This document shows positions 10,204 to 18,454 of a DNA stretch of 42,673 nucleotides, one piece after another. The DNA comes from Saprospiraceae bacterium (GTDB lineage Bacteria > Bacteroidota > Bacteroidia > Chitinophagales > Saprospiraceae). The position numbers and the translations under genes are program-made. Each line of letters opens with the position of its first letter. Within the stretch, counting starts at the first letter, position 1. Under the pieces are notes generated by a model. The model was not told the DNA's origin. It did no database searches and was given only the letters and a program-made list of their open reading frames with translations. The stretch spans positions 1 to 42,673 of the forward strand of contig JAHDIP010000026.1 in assembly GCA_020630735.1 (NCBI GenBank). The letters are read 5' to 3'.

Positions 10204-10410
10204 TCATAAAAGACGAGCCGCAGCGAAGAATAAGAAAAATGTAAAAAGACAAATTAAAAATCGGGGATAAAAAATGAGTGTATATATGTCCCCAAACACA
10301 ATTAGCATTATAACAGCCACTCCTAAATTTCCATAAAATACTTTTCTAAGATTTTCTTTACTATCTTCGAATTTGTAGTCTGTTATTGTTTTAGAGTTTG
10401 TAGTTTTCAT
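10204..10410 (-). CDS. Small hypothetical membrane protein
   Basis: The open frame begins at 10443, but the ATG at 10410 (MKTTNSKTITDYKFED) is a more natural start and gives 68 residues. A charged N-terminal half is followed by two strongly hydrophobic segments (VAVIMLIVFGDIYTLIF and FLICLFTFFLFFAAA), suggesting a small inner-membrane protein. It lies upstream of the 72-residue membrane ORF on the same strand and downstream of the MATE gene. No recognised family. It could be spurious, but the segregation of charged and hydrophobic residues favours a real gene. Confidence 0.45.
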   Translation of the reverse strand: MKTTNSKTITDYKFEDSKENLRKVFYGNLGVAVIMLIVFGDIYTLIFYPRFLICLFTFFLFFAAARLL

Positions 10411-10516
10411 AAGCTTATATTTACGATTATTCCATAAATACAAGTTAAGATTTCCAACTCAATGATATACTTCTATTGGTCGTATTATACCAGAATTTAG
10501 TCGATAAACGAATTCG

Positions 10517-11854
10517 TCAGACTTTCAATCCATACCACTTTTTGGAATCAAGGTATATATACGTTAGTACAAGCATTATAATCCAATAAAAAATTTCAGA
10601 AGCCCAGGCCCATTCCAAACCGCCTGATGTATATTCTACAATAATGTAAATGTAAACGAGATAAAGCACCGCACAAAGCGTTTGAATTTTGAGCCCATAA
10701 TACGTAGCACCAGTTCCAGCCAATCCATTAAAAAACACACCGCCTATTGAAAATAAGGCTAGAATACCAATGAGTACATAAAAAATAGATTGAGAGTCGG
10801 TGATTAAAGACATATCTTCAGAACCAAGCAAAGGGTACAAAATATGTTCAGGAAATAAGGCAACGGGTAAGGTAAGTACCATCGTAATCAAAAAACATAA
10901 TTTAGCAGTCTTGATCGTAATGGGCAATACTGCTTGTCTTTTTTCTTGCCCAATAAAATTACTTACAATTGTATTTATACCAGAAGAAAAGCCCCAAGTA
11001 GGAATAGATAATGCCAAATACACCATTCGAACTAAGTTAGTAATAGCTAGTTGGCGTTCGCCTAAATTTTCAACAATTCCAAAAAACACAAACCAACTAC
11101 CTAAACCAACGACTGCTTGTGCCACAATTGGCGCACCAATTTTCAGCTGTGCTTTAATCAATTCAAAGTCTATTTTCGGTAGTCTAAATAACTGGTAAGG
11201 AACAGCTTTATTATCGAATGCTATGTAAATAACAAACATAACGAAGGCTACTATTTCAGCAATTGTACTTGCTAGTCCTGCCCCCGCAATCCCCATTTCG
11301 GGCAATCCCCATCGTCCGAAAATCAATCCATAATTCAGTAAAATATTCACTAGGGCTAAAAGTAAAGTATTGTAAATGATAAACCTTGTGCGGGCAACTC
11401 CTGTATATAAAGCCACCATAGCCACCCCTACATAACTGAAAAAGACACCATAGGATCGGTATTCCAAATACTCCAGACTTTTATAAAAAATAATATCAGA
11501 ATTGACAAATAAAGAAAAGAAATAATAACAGCCATACTGCATAAATACAAACATTGCACAAGCTAATGCAAATTCAAAATAAACCATTGCATAGAACGTA
11601 CGCCCTACCTCTTCAGGTGCCTCCTCTCCCATTCTTCGAGCAATCATAATCTGTCCACCTCTCGAAAAACCAAAGCCAATGGCAGCAATAACTAAGTAAA
11701 AGACACCCACGAAGCCTATTGCTGCAAAATCTATTTCACTCAAGTGGTACAAAAAAACGCTATCGCTCAAGGCAATAATATTTTGCACAGCACTACCCAA
11801 CATAATCGGCATGGAGATAGATAAAATCTGTCTATATGATGTGTTTAATTGCAT
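10517..11854 (-). CDS. MATE-family multidrug/Na+ efflux transporter (NorM/DinF type)
   Basis: This 445-residue protein has about 12 hydrophobic helices in two pseudo-symmetric halves. It begins LNTSYRQILSISMPIMLGSAVQNIIALSDSVFL, the typical MATE first-helix motif, and has GIAGAGLASTIAE at the end of the first half and KIGAPIVAQAVVGLGSWFVFF at the start of the second. MATE proteins sit in the inner membrane and expel cationic compounds using Na+ or H+ gradients. Substrates are unknown. A possible minus-strand promoter (TTCCTTTG at 11862-11869 with TTG 20 nt upstream) would leave almost no leader before the ATG. Confidence 0.9.
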   Translation of the reverse strand: MQLNTSYRQILSISMPIMLGSAVQNIIALSDSVFLYHLSEIDFAAIGFVGVFYLVIAAIGFGFSRGGQIMIARRMGEEAPEEVGRTFYAMVYFEFALACAMFVFMQYGCYYFFSLFVNSDIIFYKSLEYLEYRSYGVFFSYVGVAMVALYTGVARTRFIIYNTLLLALVNILLNYGLIFGRWGLPEMGIAGAGLASTIAEIVAFVMFVIYIAFDNKAVPYQLFRLPKIDFELIKAQLKIGAPIVAQAVVGLGSWFVFFGIVENLGERQLAITNLVRMVYLALSIPTWGFSSGINTIVSNFIGQEKRQAVLPITIKTAKLCFLITMVLTLPVALFPEHILYPLLGSEDMSLITDSQSIFYVLIGILALFSIGGVFFNGLAGTGATYYGLKIQTLCAVLYLVYIYIIVEYTSGGLEWAWASEIFYWIIMLVLTYIYLDSKKWYGLKV

Positions 11855-11991
11855 TCAGCAACAAAGGAAGTATTTATATTTCAGATAAACAATAGAAGTG
11901 GCTTAAGTTTTCATTGTAATTATCTCTTAAAATCTTTTCATCATTTCTTTAGACGTAAAAAAATGCACAATTGCCTGTTTCTGCCCCAATA

Positions 11992-12007
11992 TACCTAACA
12001 TTAGGTA
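11992..12007. promoter_or_regulatory. Candidate operator: TACCTAA-CA-TTAGGTA
   Basis: A 7-2-7 perfect inverted repeat lies 25 bp upstream of the -33 box of the imelysin operon. Placement and symmetry suggest a dimeric regulator site. For an iron-type operon, a Fur- or DtxR-class repressor is a reasonable guess, but it is not a clear match to either known box. Confidence 0.35.
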
Positions 12008-12032
12008 GATGCGCTTTACTTAAAAAAGGGTA

Positions 12033-12063
12033 TTTGCTCTTTAAACTCTAGGAATTATCTTTG
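12033..12063 (+). promoter_or_regulatory. Promoter of the imelysin/TonB-receptor operon
   Basis: TTTG (12033-12036), a 19 nt spacer and TATCTTTG (12056-12063) match the Bacteroidota consensus TTTG-N19/20-TAnnTTTG exactly. It predicts a start near 12068-12070 and a ~33 nt leader. Confidence 0.75.
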
Positions 12064-12102
12064 CAAAGTCAATTTATTTAGACTTAATCCAATTAAGCTT
12101 TA

Positions 12103-13215
12103 ATGATGAATATTTCGAGAAACATATTTTTTCTATTTGGTGCATTCTTATTTTGGAGCTGTGGAAGTGATGATGAAGTAGTCGATCCTACAACTGAACT
12201 AGAAATACCGAGCACCTACAACTTTAATAATGTGAGCTATTCAGGTCAAACTCAACGTTTGAATATGTTCTCCGAAATAAAAAACTATATGGCCACTTCT
12301 AGTACAATGGGCGTTTCACTTGACACAGAACGTCTTGCCGCCATGTACGCAAACGATGCTACTAATGCTAATTGGGCTGGTATTTATGAAGAATCAAAAC
12401 AACTTAGAGGTAAAACCTTAGAAAACGTAAGAGCAGATTTCGACGCTTTATTAGTTGAGTTAGCAGAGACAAGCCAATCTACTGTGGCAGGACAAGAAGG
12501 TGTGAATGGCGTTATAACAAGTTTGGACGGCACGAAGAATTATTTAATCGGATCTGATGGACTAGACCATGCACAACTTTTTGAAAAAAGCCTAATGGGT
12601 GCCTGTTTGTACTACCAGGCAACTTCTGTTTACTTTGGCGATGGAAAAATGGATGTTGACAATACAACCATTATTGAGGGAGAAGGGACTGCAATGGAGC
12701 ATCATTGGGACGAAGCCTTTGGTTACTTAGGTGTGCCTACAGATTTTCCTACAAACACCGACGGTCTTACTTTTTGGGGAGATTATTCCAATAATCGATC
12801 ATCTGTTTTAGAAATCAATCAGCCTATCATGGCTGCCTTGTTGAAAGGAAGAGCAGCTATTTCTGGCAATTTTATAGATTTAAGAGATGAAGCAATCATA
12901 GAAGCCCGTGAGCAATGGGAATTAATTGCAGTCACCTCTGCTTTACACTATTTAAATTCAGGGATCGCCAACATCAATGATATGGCTTTATTCGGTCATG
13001 GTACTTCAGAAGCCCTAGGGTTTATCTATTCATTACAATTCAATGAAGGCAAAAAAATAACGAATGCTCAAGTCAGTGAATTATTAGTAACTATTGCTGG
13101 TGCTTCTAATTTTGCAAATATGAATCTATATCAAACTACTATCGATGATTTAGTAGAAGCACGAAATCAATTAGCTGCTTACTATAATCTAGAAGAAAGC
13201 AAAGAACTATTTTAG
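12103..13215 (+). CDS. DUF4856-family surface lipoprotein, first gene of probable iron operon
   Basis: This 370-residue protein starts with a lipoprotein signal (MMNISRNIFFLFGAFLFWSC). The Cys is followed by GSDDE, an acidic patch like the lipoprotein export signal that sends Bacteroidota lipoproteins to the cell surface. The body (IPSTYNFNNVSYSGQTQRL near the start, MEHHWDEAFGYLGVPTDFP in the middle) matches what I recall of DUF4856, an alpha-helical family commonly found beside imelysins. It is followed after only 20 nt by the imelysin gene. The biochemical role is unknown; a metal- or iron-related surface function is inferred from the operon. Its stop codon overlaps a remnant of the window's repeat family. 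Confidence 0.82.
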   Translation: MMNISRNIFFLFGAFLFWSCGSDDEVVDPTTELEIPSTYNFNNVSYSGQTQRLNMFSEIKNYMATSSTMGVSLDTERLAAMYANDATNANWAGIYEESKQLRGKTLENVRADFDALLVELAETSQSTVAGQEGVNGVITSLDGTKNYLIGSDGLDHAQLFEKSLMGACLYYQATSVYFGDGKMDVDNTTIIEGEGTAMEHHWDEAFGYLGVPTDFPTNTDGLTFWGDYSNNRSSVLEINQPIMAALLKGRAAISGNFIDLRDEAIIEAREQWELIAVTSALHYLNSGIANINDMALFGHGTSEALGFIYSLQFNEGKKITNAQVSELLVTIAGASNFANMNLYQTTIDDLVEARNQLAAYYNLEESKELF

Positions 13216-13235
13216 TAATGGTCAAATAATAACTT
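13214..13235 (+). repeat. Remnant of a repeat-element end forming the linker between two operon genes
   Basis: These 22 bp match the left end of the element at 28902 (AGTAACGGTCAAATAATAAC...) with one mismatch. They fill the space from the upstream stop codon to the ATG of the imelysin gene. Confidence 0.65.
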
Positions 13236-14339
13236 ATGTCACGCTTACTTTTTTTCTTATTAATGTTTTGCATTTTCTTTTCTGCATGTCAGGACGATGA
13301 TGTAAATAATGATCCATGCAATTTTGATTTTGATCAAAAAGCAATGTTCAAAAACATGGCTGAAAATATCATTATTCCAAACTACCAACTATTACAAGAA
13401 AAAGTTAGGCTTTTAGATGAATCAGCAATTGCGTTCACTAATGATCCAAATCCGCAAAGTATAGCAACGTTAAGAGATGCTTTTGCAAATGCATATATAC
13501 AGTGGCAGGTGGCTGCACAACACGACTTTGGACCAGCAGAAGAAGTACTACTGCACAACAGCCTCAATAATTTTCCTACAAATGTAGAAGAAATAAATGC
13601 CAATCTAACGAATAATAATTATGATTTTAATGAACCTAATCCGGAGAGCTACGACCGTGGCTTTCCGGCATTAGATTATTTGCTCTTTGGCATCGCCACT
13701 TCTGAAGAAGACCTACTTGCTATGCTTTCCGAAAATGAAACAACGAATCCCTATCACCTTTATATCAAAGCGATAACAAGTGATATTTTAGGTCGAGTAA
13801 ATCACACCTATGAGGCTTGGCTTAATGGATACCAAACTTCGTTTATCGAAAATACAGGTACGGCTGATGGTACTGCATTGAGTTTAATTATCAATAGTTT
13901 TAATGAAAACTATGAAGCGATTAAAAGAGAAAAACTAGGAACTCCAGCAGGTATTGGCTCAAGTGGTTTTGCTAATCCTACCAAAACAGAAGCTTTCTTT
14001 AGTGGCCTCTCTGTTGACCTTGCAGTAACGGCTATCAAAGCTGCCGAAAACTACTATTTAGGAAGACATGGTGATGCTAATGGTTTAGGACTTGACGATT
14101 ATGTCAATGAAGCAAAGATTGGTAATTTAGATGTTACCATTCAATCAAATTTTACCGAAGCAATTAATAATGTACAAAATTTAGGTTCTCCACTCTCTGA
14201 TTTTGTAGATAGCAATCAGGATGAAGTAGTAGCAGCATATGCTTCCGCTAATAAACAACTCATCAGCATCAAAACAGATATGCCAACGGCTCTTTGCGTT
14301 GCCATAACTTACCAAGACAATATCAGCGATTCAGACTAA
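13236..14339 (+). CDS. Imelysin-family (peptidase M75-like) lipoprotein
   Basis: This 367-residue protein has a lipoprotein signal ending FFSAC followed by QDDDVNND, again an acidic surface-export-like patch. The body shows imelysin features: an N-terminal four-helix region (FKNMAENIIIPNYQLLQEKV, AYIQWQVAAQHDFGPAEEVL) and the conserved DRGFPALDYLLFG segment, then a second helical repeat. Imelysins (IrpA, EfeO-related ICMP proteins) bind iron or haem at the surface or in the periplasm and are usually not active proteases. The gene is 20 nt after the DUF4856 gene and 4 nt before the HTTM gene, so it is co-transcribed. A surface iron-capture role feeding the downstream TonB receptor is inferred. 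Confidence 0.85.
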   Translation: MSRLLFFLLMFCIFFSACQDDDVNNDPCNFDFDQKAMFKNMAENIIIPNYQLLQEKVRLLDESAIAFTNDPNPQSIATLRDAFANAYIQWQVAAQHDFGPAEEVLLHNSLNNFPTNVEEINANLTNNNYDFNEPNPESYDRGFPALDYLLFGIATSEEDLLAMLSENETTNPYHLYIKAITSDILGRVNHTYEAWLNGYQTSFIENTGTADGTALSLIINSFNENYEAIKREKLGTPAGIGSSGFANPTKTEAFFSGLSVDLAVTAIKAAENYYLGRHGDANGLGLDDYVNEAKIGNLDVTIQSNFTEAINNVQNLGSPLSDFVDSNQDEVVAAYASANKQLISIKTDMPTALCVAITYQDNISDSD

Positions 14340-14343
14340 AACA

Positions 14344-15684
14344 ATGAATGAAAATAAGCTTACTTTACTCCAACATCGCTTTATAAATCAGTCTGTAGAA
14401 ATCAGTCCACTTATTACCTTCAGAATTATTTTTGGATTGTTAATGTTCTACGGTGTCTTGCGTTTCTTTCAAAAAAATTGGGTGGAGAAAATTTATATAG
14501 AACCTAATTTTTTTTTCAAGTATTACGGTTTTGAGTGGGTCGAACATTTAAGCCTTAATGGGATTTATGCACTTTATAGTATTGTCGGAATTACCTCTAT
14601 TTTAATTTGCATAGGTCTGTTTTATCGTTTGGCTTGCATCGCTTTTTTCTTCAGCTTCAGCTATCTTCAATTAATAGATGCAACCAATTATCTCAATCAT
14701 TATTACTTAGTTTGTTTACTCGCATTCTTATTAATATTTCTACCAGCCAATCGAGCATTTTCCATTGACACCTTACTAAATCCTGCACTAAAAAAAACAC
14801 ATATTCCTGCTTGGACGATTAATATTTTAATCTTACAACTCACTATTGTTTACACTTGTGCTGGCATCGCAAAACTAAATCCAGATTGGTTGTTTAGAGC
14901 TATGCCTATGTGTGTTTGGTTGCCCGAACATACTGCCCTACCAATACTCGGTTACTTTTTTCAATTCAAATGGGTCGCTTATCTATTTAGCTGGATTGGT
15001 GCCTTTTATGATTTGACGATTGCCTTTTTTTTGATGCTAAAAACAACACGTCTTTTTGCTTATTGTTTAGTGATTATTTTTCATGTGATGACTAGTATTT
15101 TATTCAACATTGGTTTGTTTCCAATGATCATGATGTCATGTACTCTTATCTTTTTTGATGCAAAGGTTCATAATCGCTTGCTAGGATTGATTGGCTACAA
15201 AAAAAAGGATACATCTATTTTCAATAATTCAGTTAATGTAAAACGATTTCTACAACCTTTATTGGTTTGCTTTATCTTAATTCAATTATTACTTCCTTTC
15301 CGTCACTGGCTTTACCCTGGCAATGTATTGTGGACTGAAGAAGGCTATCGTTTTTCGTGGCGAGTAATGTTGGTTGAAAAAAGTGGTATTGCTACGTTCA
15401 AAATAAAAGACAAAATAAGCGGACGAACTACAGAGGCGGATAATAGAAAATACTTGACAAAATTTCAGGAAAAACAAATGAGCATACAACCAGATTTTAT
15501 TCTCCAATTTGCTCATTTTTTAGAAAAAGAATTTAAGTCCAAATATCAAATGAAAGACCCTATAATCAAGGTGGATGCTCGGGTTGCCTTAAACGGCAGG
15601 CTGAGCAAGCCTTTTATAGATCCTTCAGTAGACCTAACCGAAATTGAAGATAATTTTTTACCCAAAAAATGGATTTTAAAATAA
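14344..15684 (+). CDS. HTTM-domain membrane protein, vitamin K-dependent gamma-carboxylase-like
   Basis: This 446-residue protein has a multi-helix membrane N-terminal domain with the HTTM/VKGC signatures DATNYLNHYYL (residues ~115-125) and YTCAGIAKLNPDWLF (~178-192). The Lys of the latter aligns, as I recall it, with the active-site Lys region of animal gamma-glutamyl carboxylase. A further helical block (IGAFYDLTIAFFL, IIFHVMTSILFNIGLFPMIMM) and a ~130-residue soluble C-terminus (WRVMLVEKSGIATFKI) follow. Bacterial members are not known to make Gla residues. It sits 4 nt from genes on either side in the probable iron operon, so a redox or modification step linked to metal uptake is possible but unproven. 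Confidence 0.82.
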   Translation: MNENKLTLLQHRFINQSVEISPLITFRIIFGLLMFYGVLRFFQKNWVEKIYIEPNFFFKYYGFEWVEHLSLNGIYALYSIVGITSILICIGLFYRLACIAFFFSFSYLQLIDATNYLNHYYLVCLLAFLLIFLPANRAFSIDTLLNPALKKTHIPAWTINILILQLTIVYTCAGIAKLNPDWLFRAMPMCVWLPEHTALPILGYFFQFKWVAYLFSWIGAFYDLTIAFFLMLKTTRLFAYCLVIIFHVMTSILFNIGLFPMIMMSCTLIFFDAKVHNRLLGLIGYKKKDTSIFNNSVNVKRFLQPLLVCFILIQLLLPFRHWLYPGNVLWTEEGYRFSWRVMLVEKSGIATFKIKDKISGRTTEADNRKYLTKFQEKQMSIQPDFILQFAHFLEKEFKSKYQMKDPIIKVDARVALNGRLSKPFIDPSVDLTEIEDNFLPKKWILK

Positions 15685-15688
15685 ACGA

Positions 15689-18130
15689 ATGATACGATTG
15701 ATTAAACTTGTTCTGTTTTTATTAATTACAAAATTGAATGTTCTTCAAGCTCAAACGGCTGCCATTTATGGTGAAATACGATCGCTAGATACTCAGCTTC
15801 TTGTCGAAAATGCTAGCGTTTATCTTGAAGAAAAAAAGCAAGAATTTCGTACAGATAATTCTGGTAATTTTCGTTTTGACTTACTAGAAGCGGGTGAATA
15901 TACATTAGTAATATTTGCTGAAGGCTACCAAACTTCTTATCAAATTGTTTTAATCAAAAACGATGAACAAAAAGAACTAAATATCGAATTAGACATTATT
16001 GCATTAGATATAGAAACAATTGAAGTAGCAGACAAAAAAGATAACCAAAGCAGTCTTCGCCAATTACGAAATGTTGAAGGATTAGCAATCTATGCCGCAA
16101 AAAAAACGGAGGTCATCGAGCTAGATAATATACTTGCCAATCTCGCGACTAATAATCCTAGACAGGTGTACAAAGGAATTGCAGGACTAAACATTTGGGA
16201 AAGTGATGGTGCTGGCTTACAACTAAGTATCGGCGCAAGAGGTCTTGATCCGAATAGAACATCTAACTTCAATACTCGCCAGAATGGCTACGATATCAGT
16301 GCCGATGCTTTAGGTTACCCAGAAAGTTATTACACACCTCCTACTCAAGCACTTGATAGAATCGAAATTGTTCGTGGTGCAGCTTCTTTACAATATGGTC
16401 CTCAGTTTGGTGGTTTACTAAACTTTATTTTCAAAAAAGGAAATCCTAAAAAAACGATCGAACTAGTCAGTGAAAACACCATCGGATCATTTGGTTTGGT
16501 CAATAGTTTCAATAGTATTGGTGGAAGTAAAAAAGGATTGAATTATTACGCCTTTTATCAACGCAAACAAGGAGATGGTTGGCGTCCTAATTCAGGTTTT
16601 CATCAAAATACAGCTTTTGCAAACCTTGAGTATTCCTTTTCAGACAAACTTAGTATTGGGCTCGAATATACTTACATGGATTATCTTGCTCAACAAGCAG
16701 GTGGATTGGTCGATTTTGAGTTTGCACAAAACCCTCAACAATCTAAACGAACACGCAACTGGTTTAAAGTCAATTGGAATCTTGCCGCACTTACTTTTGA
16801 CTATCGCTTTTCAGATAAAACTAAACTAAACAACCGAAGTTTTTACCTTGATGCCAAACGACAAGCCCTTGGTGAATTAGGTGCTATCAATCGACCTGAT
16901 CCATTTTTGGAACGTGACTTAATAAAAGGAAGTTATCAGAATTTCGGGAATGAAACTCGCTTGATTCATCGTTACAGCATAAAAGATCAAATCACGACTT
17001 TTTTAATCGGTGTTCGTTATTATCAAGGTTTAACTCAAAACCAACAAGGCTATGCAGATGATACAAGTGAAGCTAATTTCAGTTTTTTAAATCCTACTGA
17101 TTTAGAAAATTCTGATTATCAATTTCCAAGTAAAAACCTGTCTGCCTTCGTCGAAAATTTATTCAATATTTCTGATCGTTGGAGTATTACGCCAGGACTA
17201 CGTTTTGAAAATATCCGAACAGCTTCTGATGGCTACTTCAAGCAACGTTTAATTTCTGGTGGACAAGTTATTTATGAAGAACGTATTGATGATCAAAAAG
17301 AAAATACACGTAATTTTTTATTACTTGGTTTAGGTAGTTCTTTTAAGATAAATGAACCGATAGAAGTCTACGCCAATTTTTCTCAAAACTTTCGTTCGAT
17401 TAATTTTAGTGACCTCGCTATCGTAAATCCCAACCTAGTAGTAGACTCCTTATTAAAAGATGAAAAAGGATACAATATTGATTTCGGCATAAGAGGAACC
17501 GCTTTAAAAAAGCACATTCGATTTGATGCAAGTCTTTTTTATTTATCGTATCAAAACAGAATCGGTCTAAGCGAAATAAAAATACCTGATCCCATTTTAA
17601 TTGAAAAAATAGTAAGCTACAGAACAAACATTGGTGATGCTAGAATTTTTGGATTGGAAAGTTACATAGAGGCAAAAATCCCTCTCTCTTTTTTACCCAA
17701 ATCAGAAAATTATCATTTTTCTGTATTCACTAACCTCAGTTTACTACTTGGCGAATACACATCTGGTCTTTCTTCTTTCATAGGCAATAAGGTAGAACTT
17801 ATTCCCCCACTAAGTATAAAGACAGGTACTACTTTCCGTTGGAAAAATCTAGCCACTTCTTACCAATACGCTTTTGTACAAGAACATTTTAGCGATGCGA
17901 CCAATGCCACCTTTGTTGCAAATGCAACACGTGGCTTAATTCCGTCTTATGGCGTTCATGATCTATCGTTTAGCTACTCTTGGAAACAACTTCGTTTACA
18001 AACAGGCATTAACAATTTGACCAATGCTTCCTATTTCACTCGAAGAGCAACTGCTTATCCTGGCCCAGGAATTATTCCTGCCGATGCCCGTAATTTTTAT
18101 CTAACCTTTACATTTAAACTATCGAAATAA
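15689..18130 (+). CDS. TonB-dependent outer-membrane receptor, FecA-like
   Basis: This 813-residue protein has a signal peptide (LIKLVLFLLITKLNVLQAQ). It has a carboxypeptidase-regulatory-like beta domain (residues ~25-95: IYGEIRSLDTQLLVENASVYL), a plug domain (~130-250, with GLNIWESDGAGLQLSIGARG and DRIEIVRGAASLQYGPQFGGLLNF) and a 22-strand-type barrel to the C-terminus. The barrel ends NFYLTFTFKLSK with the aromatic/hydrophobic final strand needed for Bam insertion. Such receptors import iron complexes with energy from TonB. The plug resembles the FecA/ferric citrate group, but the ligand is uncertain. It is the last gene of the four-gene operon (4 nt gap). No clear terminator hairpin follows, only a T-rich stretch and a repeat element. 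Confidence 0.9.
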   Translation: MIRLIKLVLFLLITKLNVLQAQTAAIYGEIRSLDTQLLVENASVYLEEKKQEFRTDNSGNFRFDLLEAGEYTLVIFAEGYQTSYQIVLIKNDEQKELNIELDIIALDIETIEVADKKDNQSSLRQLRNVEGLAIYAAKKTEVIELDNILANLATNNPRQVYKGIAGLNIWESDGAGLQLSIGARGLDPNRTSNFNTRQNGYDISADALGYPESYYTPPTQALDRIEIVRGAASLQYGPQFGGLLNFIFKKGNPKKTIELVSENTIGSFGLVNSFNSIGGSKKGLNYYAFYQRKQGDGWRPNSGFHQNTAFANLEYSFSDKLSIGLEYTYMDYLAQQAGGLVDFEFAQNPQQSKRTRNWFKVNWNLAALTFDYRFSDKTKLNNRSFYLDAKRQALGELGAINRPDPFLERDLIKGSYQNFGNETRLIHRYSIKDQITTFLIGVRYYQGLTQNQQGYADDTSEANFSFLNPTDLENSDYQFPSKNLSAFVENLFNISDRWSITPGLRFENIRTASDGYFKQRLISGGQVIYEERIDDQKENTRNFLLLGLGSSFKINEPIEVYANFSQNFRSINFSDLAIVNPNLVVDSLLKDEKGYNIDFGIRGTALKKHIRFDASLFYLSYQNRIGLSEIKIPDPILIEKIVSYRTNIGDARIFGLESYIEAKIPLSFLPKSENYHFSVFTNLSLLLGEYTSGLSSFIGNKVELIPPLSIKTGTTFRWKNLATSYQYAFVQEHFSDATNATFVANATRGLIPSYGVHDLSFSYSWKQLRLQTGINNLTNASYFTRRATAYPGPGIIPADARNFYLTFTFKLSK

Positions 18131-18150
18131 GTCTAATTTTTTTTTAATAA

Positions 18151-18306
18151 GGCAAATTAAAGTTAATAGATACTCATCTTGGATAAATATTTTTCTACTA
18201 GACTAGGCAAAAAACACAGATGATGCCTAGCATCAGCGAGTATTTTTAACGACGTAAAGTGGAAAAAGATAACTTCAAGATGGGGAATTTAGTATTTTAA
18301 TTTGCC
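18151..18306 (-). repeat. Palindromic mosaic element, copy 1 (156 bp)
   Basis: The ends GGCAAATTAAA and TTTAATTTGCC are perfect inverted repeats, and imperfect symmetry extends to ~33 bp (CTCATCTTGGA against CCCATCTTGAA). The core hairpin TGATGC-cta-GCATCA lies at 18221-18235, next to GCGAGTATTTT. The strand is given so that the core reads AAAATACTCGCTGATGC. No ORF. Confidence 0.75.
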
Positions 18307-18316
18307 TAAAATATTG

Positions 18317-18324
18317 TACCTTCG
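18317..18324 (+). promoter_or_regulatory. Possible -7 box for the S9 peptidase gene
   Basis: TACCTTCG, one mismatch from TAnnTTTG, is preceded by ATATTG. It lies just outside repeat copy 1 and predicts a leader of ~125 nt. No good -33 box is visible. Confidence 0.3.
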
Positions 18325-18454
18325 TTTTTTTTATATTAAAGTTGTCTAAAATCTCCTTACTGGTTTCTAAAAGAGCTTTTTTGATCCAATTTTAACAGCA
18401 CAGTAACAATTCTTAAACAACTTTATTCTTTACCGCCCAATAAAAAAAACGAAG

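Noticed and set aside
10800-11198. 132-codon ORF on the plus strand
   Set aside because: Antisense shadow of the MATE gene with atypical composition.
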